DNA of 64,000 nt, from contig NZ_VYIK01000010.1 of NCBI RefSeq assembly GCF_008709575.1, forward strand, positions 1 to 64,000, in the 5' to 3' direction. The number at the start of each line of letters is the position of its first letter. Position 1 is the stretch's first letter. A model generated the notes under the pieces. That model was given only the letters and a program-made list of their open reading frames with translations, made no database searches and was not told the DNA's origin. The position numbers and the translations under genes are program-made. This document shows, one piece after another, positions 56,585 to 64,000 of the stretch. Source of the DNA: Mycobacterium sp. (GTDB lineage: Bacteria > Actinomycetota > Actinomycetes > Mycobacteriales > Mycobacteriaceae).

Positions 56585-57475
56585 ATGCTGGAGACGCCCC
56601 GGCTGATGTTCGTGCACGCGCATCCCGACGACGAGAGTTTGAGCAACGGCGCCACCATTGCGCACTACACTGCGCGGGGCGCGCAGGTGCAGGTGGTCAC
56701 CTGCACGCTGGGCGAGGAGGGCGAGGTCATCGGCGACCGCTGGGCGCTGCTGGGCGTCGAGCACGCCGATCAACTCGGCGGTTACCGCATCGGTGAGCTG
56801 ACCGTTGCGCTGCGGGCGCTGGGCGTCGGCGAGCCGACCTTCCTTGGCGGCGCGGGACGCTGGCGGGATTCCGGCATGGCCGGGACGCCACCCCGCCGTC
56901 AGACCCGCTTCATCGACGCCGACGAAGATGAGGCGGTGGGTGCGCTGGTCGCGCTCATCCGCCGGTTACGCCCGCACGTCGTGGTGACCTACGACCCCGT
57001 CGGCGGTTATGGGCATCCCGACCACATTCGCGCCCACACCGTCACCACCGCCGCGGTCGCGGCCGCGGGCGGCGACGGCTACCCGGGTGCGCCGTGGACG
57101 GTGCCCAAGTTCTACTGGACGGTGACGGCCGGGAGCGCGATCGCGGCGGGGCGCAACGCGCTGGGCCCCGGCGACCTGCGGCCCGGGTGGGTGCTGCCGC
57201 CGGGCGGCGCTGAGCCCGGGGTGAAGGTCTATTCCGACGATCAGGTCGACGCCGTCATCGACGCCGAGCACGCGTTGCCGGCCAAGCGGGTGGCACTTGC
57301 CGCGCATGCCACCCAGATCGTCGTCGGACCGACCGGACGGGCGTGCGCCCTGTCCAACAACGTCGCCGTGCCCATCCTGGGCCGGGAGCATTACGTTCTG
57401 GCCGCCGGCACGCCGGGATCCCGCGACGAGCGCGGTTGGGAGAGCGACCTGCTCGCCGGACTCGACCTCGGCTAG
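56585..57475 (+). CDS. mshB: GlcNAc-Ins deacetylase MshB (mycothiol synthesis)
   Basis: 296 aa. It removes the acetyl group from GlcNAc-inositol to give GlcN-inositol, the second main step of mycothiol synthesis. The zinc site is in [20 protein letters not shown] (His and Asp of AHPDDE), with the third ligand in [14 protein letters not shown]. The length matches Rv1170 closely. Mycothiol is the main low-molecular thiol of the cell. The small membrane protein gene follows 51 bp later. Confidence 0.95.
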   Translation: MLETPRLMFVHAHPDDESLSNGATIAHYTARGAQVQVVTCTLGEEGEVIGDRWALLGVEHADQLGGYRIGELTVALRALGVGEPTFLGGAGRWRDSGMAGTPPRRQTRFIDADEDEAVGALVALIRRLRPHVVVTYDPVGGYGHPDHIRAHTVTTAAVAAAGGDGYPGAPWTVPKFYWTVTAGSAIAAGRNALGPGDLRPGWVLPPGGAEPGVKVYSDDQVDAVIDAEHALPAKRVALAAHATQIVVGPTGRACALSNNVAVPILGREHYVLAAGTPGSRDERGWESDLLAGLDLG

Positions 57476-57526
57476 CCGGTGTGGCCCGGTAGGCTGCCCA
57501 ACGAGGCTGCCGCGGAAGGAATTCGG

Positions 57527-57964
57527 ATGGACTCGACTGTCAGCAAGACCGGTGCGGCCGATCCGGTGATGCGGATCGTCGTCGTGACGTTACTGGCCGT
57601 CGACGGGATTCTCTCGGCAGTGGTCGGCGCCCTGCTGCTACCCGCCTATATCGGTTCGGTTCCCTTTCCGGTCAGCGCGTTGATCAGCGGTCTGCTCAAT
57701 GCCGCCCTGGTGTGGGCGGCCGGGGCGTGGACGAAATCGGCCCGGGTGGCCGCCCTGCCGCTGTGGACCTGGTTGGTGACGATCGCGGTGATGTCGTTGG
57801 GCGGTCCCGGTGACGATTGTATCTTGGCTATGACCTGTGGCGGGCCGGGATACCGCGCGATTCTGCTGTTGGCTCTGGGCGTGGGGCTGCCGGTGTGGGT
57901 GCTGTGGCGGCGTCGGTCTCCGCACTCAGGGGAGGAGACCGAACAAGGCTCCGATGTCGGCTAG
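57527..57964 (+). CDS. Four-helix membrane protein (Rv1171-like), 145 aa
   Basis: ATG 57527 with GGAAGGA upstream. Four hydrophobic segments are visible: IVVVTLLAVDGILSAVVGAL, FPVSALISGLLNAALVWAAG, WTWLVTIAVMSLGGP and ILLLALGVGLPVWVLW. A Cys-containing loop (GDDCILAMTCGGPG) lies between the last two. The function is unknown. It follows mshB as in H37Rv. Its 3' end overlaps the convergent secreted-protein gene by 39 bp. Confidence 0.8.
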   Translation: MDSTVSKTGAADPVMRIVVVTLLAVDGILSAVVGALLLPAYIGSVPFPVSALISGLLNAALVWAAGAWTKSARVAALPLWTWLVTIAVMSLGGPGDDCILAMTCGGPGYRAILLLALGVGLPVWVLWRRRSPHSGEETEQGSDVG

Positions 57965-58537
57965 CCCGCCGGGGTCCACGGCCGCGGGCGGGGCCGGCGG
58001 CAGCAGGCTGTTCACCCAGTCGGCCTCGGTGGTGGCGAAGGTGTCGAAGGCGTCGGTGGCTGCTGTGCCGACGTTGTTGAGTGCCTGGGCGAGATCGACG
58101 GTCCCGCTGAGCAAGTCGGCGGTGTTAAACACCAGGCTCTGCAGGATCGGCTCGTCGAGGTCGTAGAAGAACAGCAGCTGCGGTGCCAGCAGCCCGGCGA
58201 GCGGCACCCAGCCAACCGCCCAGGACTCCAGGTTGACCCCGTAGGCCATCCACGGTTCGACCGCGTTGTAGAAGGCCTCGATGTCGGCGCCGATGTCTGC
58301 GCCGACAGACCCGGCGGTAAGGACCGCGGCGGTGACCTCGTCCGGTGCGGGCGTGAGCACGGCCGGTGTCGGGTCCGGCAGATCCGGCCCGGGTAGTTGG
58401 GCCGCCGAGGTCAGTCGAAGTGCCGCCGGGTCGGCGGTAGTCGCGAGGGTGGGCGTCGCCGACGGTGTCAGCACAACGACGGCGGCACTGACGACCGCGC
58501 TCACCGCGGTAGGCAGTGACCGGGCAAAAACGTCCAT
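57926..58537 (-). CDS. Secreted mycobacterial protein with conserved Trp/Pro core, 203 aa
   Basis: ATG 58537. The signal peptide (RSLPTAVSAVVSAAVVVLTP) is followed by a Pro/Thr linker and a core (FYNAVEPWMAYGVNLESWAV, then GWVPLAGLLAPQLLFFYDLD and EPILQSLVFNTADLLSG). This core recurs in many mycobacterial exported proteins, some fused to PE or PGRS parts. The C-terminus (DPGGLADIGALFGLLP) is hydrophobic. The core looks amphipathic and may insert in the outer membrane. It overlaps the 57527 gene tail to tail. Confidence 0.8.
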   Translation of the reverse strand: MDVFARSLPTAVSAVVSAAVVVLTPSATPTLATTADPAALRLTSAAQLPGPDLPDPTPAVLTPAPDEVTAAVLTAGSVGADIGADIEAFYNAVEPWMAYGVNLESWAVGWVPLAGLLAPQLLFFYDLDEPILQSLVFNTADLLSGTVDLAQALNNVGTAATDAFDTFATTEADWVNSLLPPAPPAAVDPGGLADIGALFGLLP

Positions 58538-58683
58538 AACGACTCCTCGACTATGCACGTCAGGCAGTGAGCCTAACTGCTTCGCCGCGCCGGTGCGCAG
58601 TTCACGGCGCGATGTCGCGGCAAAGCGGCGACCGTGATGGCCGGGGATTCTGGGCGGCGCGGTGTGGCGCTACTGTTGCGCGT

Positions 58684-61278
58684 ATGGCACGCGCGGAGGT
58701 TTCGGGTTGTGCGGACCCGCCGATGAGATTCGGCCAGGACCTACTCAGCCCGACGGTGCCGTCGAAATTCAACTCGGCCGCGCTGCGCCGCGTATTGCGA
58801 CGGGCCCGCGACGGGGTGGTGTTGAACGTCGACGAGGCCGCGATCGCGATGACGGCCCGGGGTAGGGATCTGACCGACTTGTGTCGCAGCGCGGCGGGAG
58901 TGCGTGATGCGGGTCTGCAGTCGGAGGGGCGGCGTGGCCCCAGCGGCCGGCTGCCGGTCAGCTATTCACGCAAGGTGTTCATCCCGGTCACCCACCTGTG
59001 CCGTGACAACTGCCACTACTGCACGTTCGCCACCGTGCCCGCCAAGTTGCTCGCCCGTGGCGCCGGCCTCTATCTGGAGCCCGACGAAATTCTGGATATC
59101 GCCCGCCGTGGCGGCGAACTCGGCTGCAAGGAAGCATTGTTCACTCTCGGTGACCGGCCCGAGGATCGGTGGCCCCAGGCGCGTCGGTGGCTCGACGAAC
59201 GGGGCTACGACTCGACACTGTCGTATGTGCGGGCGATGGCGATCCGGGTGCTCGAGGAAACCGGTTTGCTGCCGCATCTCAATCCCGGCGTGCTGAGCTG
59301 GTCGGAGCTGTCGTGGCTGAAACCGGTGGCGCCGTCGATGGGAATGATGCTCGAAACGACCTCGCGGCGGCTGTTTGAAACCAAGGGTCTTGCCCACTTC
59401 GGCAGCCCGGACAAGGATCCTGCGGTTCGGTTGCGAACGTTGACCGACGCCGGCCGGTTGTCGATCCCCTTCACCACCGGGATTTTGGTCGGCATCGGCG
59501 AAACACTGCGTGAGCGCGCAGAGACATTACACGCAATCAGAAAGTTGCACAAAGAGTTCGGGCATATCCAGGAAGTGATCGTGCAGAACTTCCGCGCTAA
59601 GGAGCACACCGCTATGGCGGCCGCGCCCGACGCCGATATCGACGACTTCGTGGCCACGGTGGCGGTCGCACGCCTGGTGCTTGGCCCGGGGTTGCGCATC
59701 CAGGCGCCGCCCAACCTGGTATCGGCAGCCGAGTGTCTGACGCTGATCGCCGCCGGTGTCGACGACTGGGGCGGGGTCTCCCCACTGACACCCGACTATG
59801 TGAACCCCGAACGGCCCTGGCCCGCTGTGGCTGAGCTGGCCGCCGTCACCCGCCAAGCCGGTTACGACCTGGTGGAGCGGTTGACCGCGCAGCCTAAGTA
59901 CGTGCTGGCCGGTCCGGCATGGATCGACCCGCGGGTTGCCGGTCATGTTGCAGCGCTGGCCGACCCGGCCACCGGATTGGCTCGTGCCGGCAATCCGGTC
60001 GGCATGCCGTGGCAAGAACCCGACGACGTAACGTCTTCGGGCCGAATAGATCTCAATGCGTCGATCGACACCGAGGGTCGCAACAGCGCTACCCGCAGCG
60101 ACCTGGACAGTGCTTTCGGTGACTGGGACTCGATCCGAGCGCAGGTGCGTGAGCTGGCTGGGCGTGCCCCCGAGCGCGTCGAAACCGACGTGCTGGCGGC
60201 GCTTCGGTCGGCCGAACGGGATCCGGGCGGCTGCACGGACGCCGAATACCTGGCGCTGGCCACTGCCGACGGTCCCGCACTGGATGCCGTTGCGCGATTC
60301 GCTGATTCATTGCGCCGGGACGCGGTGGGCGACGACGTGACGTTCGTGGTGAACCGCAATATCAATTTCACCAACATTTGCTACACCGGTTGCCGGTTCT
60401 GTGCGTTCGCGCAGCGCAAGGGGGACGCCGACGCCTATTCGCTGTCAACCGCCGAGGTGGCCTACCGGGCGTGGGAAGCGCACCTGGCGGGGGCCACCGA
60501 AGTGTGCATGCAAGGTGGTATCGACCCCGAACTGCCGGTCGGCGGCTACGCCGCTTTGGTGCGTGCCGTCAAGGAGCGGGTACCGTCGATGCACGTGCAC
60601 GCTTTTTCCCCGATGGAGATTGCGAACGGGGTGACCAAGAGCGGCTTGAGTATTCGCGAATGGTTGATCAGCCTTCGCGAGGCCGGTCTGGATACCATCC
60701 CGGGCACTGCGGCGGAAATCCTCGACGACGAGGTCCGCTGGGTACTCACCAAGGGCAAGCTGCCCACGTCGCTGTGGGTCAAGATCGTGACGACTGCGCA
60801 TGAGGTCGGACTGCGGTCGTCGTCGACGATGATGTACGGGCACGTCGACAGTCCCCGACACTGGGTCGGCCACCTCAACGTGTTGCGCGACATCCAGGAC
60901 CGCACCGGGGGCTTCACCGAGTTCGTGCCGCTGCCGTTTGTGCATCAGAGTTCGCCGTTGTATTTGGCCGGCGGAGCGCGGCCGGGCCCCAGCCATCGCG
61001 ACAATCGGGCCGTGCACGCGCTGGCCCGAATCATGTTGCACGGCCGGATTCCGCACATCCAGACGAGTTGGGTCAAGCTGGGAGTCCAACGCACCCGGGT
61101 GATGCTCGCCGGTGGCGCCAACGACCTGGGCGGCACGCTGATGGAGGAGACCATCTCCCGGATGGCCGGCTCCGAGCACGGGTCGGCCAAGACGGTGCCG
61201 GAGTTGGTGGCGATCGCCGCCGGCATCGGCCGCCCCGCCCGCCAGCGCACCACCACCTACGAGCCGCTGTCCGCCTGA
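58684..61278 (+). CDS. fbiC: FO synthase FbiC (F420 biosynthesis)
   Basis: 864 aa, a fusion of the CofG and CofH radical-SAM enzymes. The first cluster motif is CRDNCHYC (about residue 105) and the second is CYTGCRFC (about residue 563). Each lies in its own TIM-barrel-like domain. It makes FO, the deazaflavin of F420, from a pyrimidine and tyrosine. ATG 58684 gives close to the length of H37Rv FbiC (856 aa, Rv1173). It supplies cofactor for proteins such as the Rv1155-like one here. Confidence 0.96.
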   Translation: MARAEVSGCADPPMRFGQDLLSPTVPSKFNSAALRRVLRRARDGVVLNVDEAAIAMTARGRDLTDLCRSAAGVRDAGLQSEGRRGPSGRLPVSYSRKVFIPVTHLCRDNCHYCTFATVPAKLLARGAGLYLEPDEILDIARRGGELGCKEALFTLGDRPEDRWPQARRWLDERGYDSTLSYVRAMAIRVLEETGLLPHLNPGVLSWSELSWLKPVAPSMGMMLETTSRRLFETKGLAHFGSPDKDPAVRLRTLTDAGRLSIPFTTGILVGIGETLRERAETLHAIRKLHKEFGHIQEVIVQNFRAKEHTAMAAAPDADIDDFVATVAVARLVLGPGLRIQAPPNLVSAAECLTLIAAGVDDWGGVSPLTPDYVNPERPWPAVAELAAVTRQAGYDLVERLTAQPKYVLAGPAWIDPRVAGHVAALADPATGLARAGNPVGMPWQEPDDVTSSGRIDLNASIDTEGRNSATRSDLDSAFGDWDSIRAQVRELAGRAPERVETDVLAALRSAERDPGGCTDAEYLALATADGPALDAVARFADSLRRDAVGDDVTFVVNRNINFTNICYTGCRFCAFAQRKGDADAYSLSTAEVAYRAWEAHLAGATEVCMQGGIDPELPVGGYAALVRAVKERVPSMHVHAFSPMEIANGVTKSGLSIREWLISLREAGLDTIPGTAAEILDDEVRWVLTKGKLPTSLWVKIVTTAHEVGLRSSSTMMYGHVDSPRHWVGHLNVLRDIQDRTGGFTEFVPLPFVHQSSPLYLAGGARPGPSHRDNRAVHALARIMLHGRIPHIQTSWVKLGVQRTRVMLAGGANDLGGTLMEETISRMAGSEHGSAKTVPELVAIAAGIGRPARQRTTTYEPLSA

Positions 61279-61439
61279 GTGGTGCGGGCCGGCGGTTCTT
61301 TTGACCGCACGCACCGCTTGCAGTAGCTTGGAGAGCGTTTAATTCCGGGGTGGCGCGTGGCGCAACCTGTGTCTTCACTGCCGACTACTCGTGGGAAAGC
61401 CGAGGGGAGATTGCTCGTTCGAGTCGCCCGCAAGACACT

Positions 61440-62189
61440 GTGCAATTAGGTCCGGGCACGAAATGCCGGTGTGGTCGCCGGGTGCTGGGCGCCGCGGCTG
61501 CGGGGGCGTTGCTGGCCCTCGGGGCGACTCCGTTGGCCACCGCGCCGGCGGCGACGGCCAGCGAATTCGACTGGATCATCGACCTGCTCGATCCGGCCGC
61601 CTGGGCGGCGCCGGCCATGGCCGCGGGGGCGGGCACCGTCGGCTGGGACGGCCTCGTCGATCCCGCGCAGTGGGATGCGACGTTCACCGCTCTCGCCGCG
61701 GATCTGGCGAACCTCGGTCTGGGAACCGGAGCTGCTGATCACGGGGCGGCCGCGTCAGAGTTGGCGCCTCCGCTTTCGCCGTCGGATCCGTCCGGCGTCG
61801 AGTTGTCCGTGTACGAGTCGATGAACAGCGCCGTGCAGGACTGGATCAAGAGCCCGTTGGGTGAGACGGTCGACGGCGTGATCAACCAGGTGTCCGGGCA
61901 GTTTCTGATCGGTGACGGGGCAGCGGGAACGGCGGCGCATCCCGATGGTGGCGCCGGCGGGCTGTTGTTCGGCGACGGCGGTGCCGGCTGGAACAGCACC
62001 GAGGCCGGGGTGGCAGGTGGCAACGGCGGGGCTGCCGGGGACTTCGGCAATGGCGGGGCCGGTGGAGCCGGCGTCGGTGGCGACGGCGGCGCAGGCGGGG
62101 CGGCGACCGCGACCGGTGCCGGCGGAATAGCGACACCAGGCGCGTCCGGTGCGGTCGGCGAGTCTGGAAAGTCCACCACGCCTGACTGA
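61440..62189 (+). CDS. Secreted PGRS-type protein without PE domain, 249 aa
   Basis: GTG 61440 is taken as start because the export signal (RRVLGAAAAGALLALGATPL ... ATA-SEFDW) follows it; GTG 61350 is in frame upstream. The middle contains SVYESMNSAVQDWIKSPLGE and VDGVINQVSGQFLIGDGAAG, a known bridge found before PGRS domains. The rest is Gly-Gly-x repeats (GGNGGAAGDFGNGGAGGAGV), as in PE_PGRS proteins. No PE domain is present, so export would use the Sec/Tat signal instead of ESX-5. The function is unknown. Confidence 0.8.
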   Translation: MQLGPGTKCRCGRRVLGAAAAGALLALGATPLATAPAATASEFDWIIDLLDPAAWAAPAMAAGAGTVGWDGLVDPAQWDATFTALAADLANLGLGTGAADHGAAASELAPPLSPSDPSGVELSVYESMNSAVQDWIKSPLGETVDGVINQVSGQFLIGDGAAGTAAHPDGGAGGLLFGDGGAGWNSTEAGVAGGNGGAAGDFGNGGAGGAGVGGDGGAGGAATATGAGGIATPGASGAVGESGKSTTPD

Positions 62190-62422
62190 TAGCTCGCGGC
62201 GTCACAGCCCCGTTCGCCGGCGGCGTGCCGACGGTGGCGGCCGTGAGTGCCAAGCCGTGCGGGACCGCTCGCTCGGCCTGGGCACACCGCGGGTGGGGAC
62301 GTGGTTGCGGTGTATGTGCAACGTCTAGTATCAGTAACCAACGGACCCGCAGCGCCGGACCGCATCCGGCCTCGGTGCCGGCTTGCCCAGGCTACCCGCA
62401 ACAGCACATGGAGGAGACCTTC

Positions 62423-62749
62423 GTGACGTACACGATCGCCGAACCTTGCGTCGACGTCAAAGACAAGGCATGCATCGAAGAATGCCCGGTCGATTGCATC
62501 TACGAGGGTGTTCGGATGCTGTATATCCACCCCGACGAATGCGTGGACTGCGGCGCCTGCGAGCCGGTCTGCCCCGTCGAGGCGATTTACTACGAGGACG
62601 ACGTGCCCGAACAGTGGGCCCATTACACGCAGATCAATGCGGACTTCTTCGTCGAACTCGGTTCCCCGGGCGGCGCCGCGAAGGTCGGCATGACCGAGAA
62701 CGACCCGCAGGTGGTCAGGGATCTGCCGCCGCAAGGCGAGGACGACTGA
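62423..62749 (+). CDS. fdxC: Seven-iron ferredoxin FdxC
   Basis: 108 aa from GTG 62423 behind GGAGGAG. It has the cysteine pattern CVDVKDKACIEECPVDCIYE and CVDCGACEPVCPVEAIY of 3Fe-4S/4Fe-4S ferredoxins, followed by the actinobacterial tail (WAHYTQINADFFVELGSPGG). It carries electrons for P450s and other oxidoreductases. It matches Rv1177 and is followed 26 bp later by the aminotransferase gene, so the two are probably co-transcribed. Confidence 0.95.
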   Translation: MTYTIAEPCVDVKDKACIEECPVDCIYEGVRMLYIHPDECVDCGACEPVCPVEAIYYEDDVPEQWAHYTQINADFFVELGSPGGAAKVGMTENDPQVVRDLPPQGEDD

Positions 62750-62775
62750 CCGGGATCACGCACCGCCGGCTGGCG

Positions 62776-63864
62776 GTGTCGGCGTCTTTGCCGGTGTTTC
62801 CCTGGGACACCTTGGCTGAGGCGCGCGCCGTGGCCGAGGCTCATCCCGGCGGCATTGTCGATCTGTCGGTCGGTACGCCCGTCGACCCGGTGGCGCCGCT
62901 GATCCGCGCGGCACTGGCCGCGGCCGGCGCTGCGTCGGGATACCCCAGCACCGCCGGCACAGCACGGTTGCGCGAAGCGGTGGTCAGCGCGTTGGCGCGG
63001 CGTTTCGGTGTCACCGGTCTCACCGAGACAGCGGTGTTGCCCGTCATCGGGACCAAGGAACTCATCGCCTGGTTGCCCACCCTGCTGGGGCTGGGTGCCG
63101 AGGATCTGGTCGTCGTGCCCGAATTGGCGTATCCCACCTACGAGGTGGGCGCCCGGCTCGCCGGCGCCCAGGTGTTGCGTGCCGACTCGTTGACTCAGCT
63201 TGGCCCCCAGTCGCCGGCGCTGGTCTTCCTCAACTCGCCGGGCAACCCGAGCGGACAGGTGCTGGGCGCCGAGCACCTGCGCAAGGTCGCGGCCTGGGCG
63301 CGGGACCGGGGCACTGTGGTGGCCTGCGACGAGTGCTACCTGGGCCTGGGGTGGGACGCCGAGCCGCTGTCGATCCTGCATCCGTCGGTCTGCGGCGGCG
63401 ACCACACCGGCCTGCTGGCGCTGCACTCACTGTCGAAGAGTTCCTCGCTGGCCGGCTACCGGGCCGGTTTCGTCGCCGGTGATCCGCGCGTGGTCGCCGA
63501 GCTGTTGGCGGTGCGCAAGCACGCCGGAATGATGGTGCCCACCCCGGTGCAGGCGGCCATGGTCGCCGCTCTCGACGACGATGCGCACATACACGAGCAA
63601 CGCGATCGCTACCGGCGACGGCGTGAGCTGTTGTTGACCGCGTTCCGGACGGCCGGTTTCACCGTCGACCATTCCGAAGCCGGGCTGTATTTGTGGGTGA
63701 CCCGCGGTGAGCCTTGCCGCGACACCGTCGCCTGGCTGGCAGACCGCGGCATCCTGGTCGCCCCAGGGGAGTTCTACGGCCCCCGTGGCGCTCGCCATGT
63801 CCGAGTGGCGCTGACCGCCACCGACGAGCGCGTCGCCGCGGCCGCCGACCGGCTGCACCAGTAG
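62776..63864 (+). CDS. dapC: PLP aminotransferase, succinyldiaminopimelate transaminase-like (DapC)
   Basis: 362 aa from GTG 62776, equal to H37Rv Rv1178. Fold type I: the substrate/cofactor segment is VFLNSPGNPSGQVLG, the Asp in VVACDECYLGLG binds the pyridine nitrogen, the Schiff-base Lys is in HSLSKSSSLAGYRAGF, and Arg near the end is in RHVRVAL. The sequence resembles actinobacterial DapC of lysine/meso-DAP synthesis, but I know that another M. tuberculosis gene (Rv0858c) is also called dapC. The exact substrate is therefore a family inference. Confidence 0.88.
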   Translation: MSASLPVFPWDTLAEARAVAEAHPGGIVDLSVGTPVDPVAPLIRAALAAAGAASGYPSTAGTARLREAVVSALARRFGVTGLTETAVLPVIGTKELIAWLPTLLGLGAEDLVVVPELAYPTYEVGARLAGAQVLRADSLTQLGPQSPALVFLNSPGNPSGQVLGAEHLRKVAAWARDRGTVVACDECYLGLGWDAEPLSILHPSVCGGDHTGLLALHSLSKSSSLAGYRAGFVAGDPRVVAELLAVRKHAGMMVPTPVQAAMVAALDDDAHIHEQRDRYRRRRELLLTAFRTAGFTVDHSEAGLYLWVTRGEPCRDTVAWLADRGILVAPGEFYGPRGARHVRVALTATDERVAAAADRLHQ

Positions 63865-63886
63865 CGTCGTGTAATACGGTCGCAGC

Positions 63887-64000
63887 ATGAGCTCCTACGA
63901 CCTGGAAGCCGTAGATCGGCTACCGTTTGCCACTCCCGAAAAGTCCGAGCGCTACCGCACGGACAACTACCAGGGCGCCGTGGGGCGCAACTGGTATGTC
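63887..64000 (+). CDS. N-terminal part of a probable acyl-CoA dehydrogenase
   Basis: ATG 63887, open to the window end (38 codons). It reads SSYDLEAVDRLPFATPEKSE, RYRTDNYQGAVGRNWYV. A short helix with a YDLEAVDRLPF opening and NYQGAVGRNWY is how several mycobacterial FadE-type proteins begin. The domain itself lies beyond the window, so the assignment rests on this start only. Confidence 0.5.
   Translation, partial: MSSYDLEAVDRLPFATPEKSERYRTDNYQGAVGRNWYV

Overview
The window is a high-GC actinobacterial chromosome segment from the genus Mycobacterium, most likely a slow grower. The evidence is a PPE protein, MmpS/MmpL transporters, LpqW, PimE, mycothiol (mshB) and F420 (fbiC) genes, and mycobacterial secreted-protein families. 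Gene order follows M. tuberculosis H37Rv (locus names from memory) in blocks: Rv1118c-Rv1127c (about 0.5-10.3 kb), Rv1133c metE (23.9-26.2 kb), Rv1135A-Rv1136 (27.3-29.3 kb), Rv1143-Rv1160 (32.7-46.7 kb) and Rv1165-Rv1178 (46.7-63.9 kb). No tRNA, rRNA, CRISPR array or insertion sequence was recognised.

Region 1 (1-10.3 kb): a beta-helix protein cut by the window edge, a papain-like hydrolase, an intact adenylyl cyclase, the pentose phosphate pair zwf-gnd, two alpha/beta hydrolases, an orphan PPE gene, and a PPDK-like protein coupled to a small partner gene. Region 2 (10.3-23.9 kb) is accessory compared with H37Rv, where prpRDC lies. It begins with an island of secreted proteins of unknown function: a beta-roll repeat protein, a catalytically dead trypsin-like protein, and helical secreted proteins. 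The island also holds gene remnants, a partial duplication and a vapBC pair whose toxin has no normal start codon. It continues with an iron locus (feoA-feoB-NifU-like, and a ferritin behind two IdeR-like boxes), an LGFP-repeat protein and a DUF3556 membrane protein.

Region 3 (23.9-34.7 kb): metE behind a cobalamin riboswitch, then CoA-ester metabolism (thiolase and enoyl-CoA hydratase overlapping; mcr next to a short-chain dehydrogenase) and two related NAD(P)-binding proteins around a CPBP membrane protease. Region 4 (34.7-49.1 kb): a three-module secreted protein gene broken by one amber codon, an intact mmpL13-type gene with an overlapping methyltransferase, a sirtuin divergent from a GntR regulator, an F420-binding-fold protein, a DNA glycosylase-like protein, two Ala/Pro-rich exported proteins, pimE, a pterin dehydratase, mutT2 and typA. 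Region 5 (49.1-64 kb): an mmpS-mmpL operon between typA and lpqW, a second beta-roll secreted protein, a TetR regulator, mshB, secreted proteins including a PGRS-type protein without a PE domain, fbiC, fdxC, a dapC-like aminotransferase and the start of a probable fadE.

The best candidates for undescribed biology are the two beta-roll secreted proteins with 18-21-residue repeats, the secreted-protein island with its remnants, the amber-interrupted three-module gene, and the dead protease-fold protein. Smaller points are the cyclase with a shifted catalytic Asn, the two-domain PPDK and the vapC start. Nothing here is a recognisable new multi-gene defence or biosynthetic system.
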